DNA of 5,192 bases, taken from positions 4,175-9,366 of the forward strand of contig JAHFCD010000050.1 of NCBI GenBank assembly GCA_023249695.1, given 5' to 3'. The number at the start of each line of letters is the position of its first letter. Position 1 is the first letter of the stretch. Both the position numbers and the translations under genes were made by a program. The notes beneath the pieces were generated by a model. The model made no database searches. It had not been told where the DNA came from and saw only the letters and a program-made list of their open reading frames with translations. This stretch comes from Elusimicrobiota bacterium (GTDB taxonomy: Bacteria > Elusimicrobiota > Elusimicrobia > UBA1565 > UBA9628). Below, piece by piece: positions 5,162 through 5,192 of this stretch.

Positions 5162-5192
5162 CCGTTTCTTAGCGCCGCGCTTGCAGCGATTC
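5162..5192. other. Window tail, no supported gene
   Basis: GC-rich again after the last repeat copy. A minus-strand frame ending in TAA at 5171-5169 (ESLQARR before the stop) could be the C-terminus of a neighbouring gene transcribed toward the repeats. Seven codons are far too few to support it. Confidence 0.15.

Overview
The window is 5192 bases of GC-rich coding sequence interrupted by two AT-rich non-coding stretches. It holds four protein genes, one of them cut by the window edge. Sec-type signal peptides and multi-pass glycan ligase/polymerase-type proteins point to a bacterium with a periplasm and exported glycan. No marker gene fixes the taxonomy. The combination of GC-rich genome, O-antigen-ligase-fold proteins with C-terminal TPR-like helices, and a small secreted protein with an NPSAYLNIDVT-like mature N-terminus is reminiscent of environmental lineages such as Elusimicrobiota. 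That is a weak impression, not a demonstrated assignment.

Layout. (1) Bases 1-139 and 174-1082, both on the minus strand, form a two-gene unit. The upstream gene encodes a secreted protein that looks like two beta-sandwich domains. The downstream gene, cut off by the window start, encodes another secreted protein. (2) Bases 1083-1373 are a divergent intergenic region. Its core, about 1167-1320, is strikingly AT-rich: 34 G+C in the 120 bases 1201-1320, about 28 percent. The core holds a 13-bp perfect palindrome, a symmetric pair of candidate promoters whose -35 boxes lie in that palindrome, and four ACTAAA-type heptamers. (3) Bases 1374-3122 and 3123-4886, on the plus strand, are two adjacent paralogous genes of the Wzy_C / O-antigen ligase superfamily. 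Each is a roughly 585-residue multi-pass membrane protein with a C-terminal helical repeat domain. They abut as TAAATG, so translation is probably coupled. (4) Bases 4887-5192 have no convincing gene. They hold a 156-bp miniature inverted-repeat element (4891-5046) starting four bases after the second ligase stop, a third copy of its terminal repeat (5143-5161), and an 18-bp perfect palindrome (5064-5081).

How it fits together. The two membrane proteins probably act on lipid-linked glycan at the outer face of the inner membrane, as O-antigen ligase, glycan polymerase or protein O-oligosaccharyltransferase; sequence alone cannot say which. The divergent secreted proteins share the intergenic control region and could be surface or periplasmic partners, or substrates, of that glycan system. 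That link is inference from position only.

The least ordinary parts are the symmetric AT-rich divergent control region and the nested-hairpin miniature element with its extra end. No complete new enzymatic or defence system is visible.
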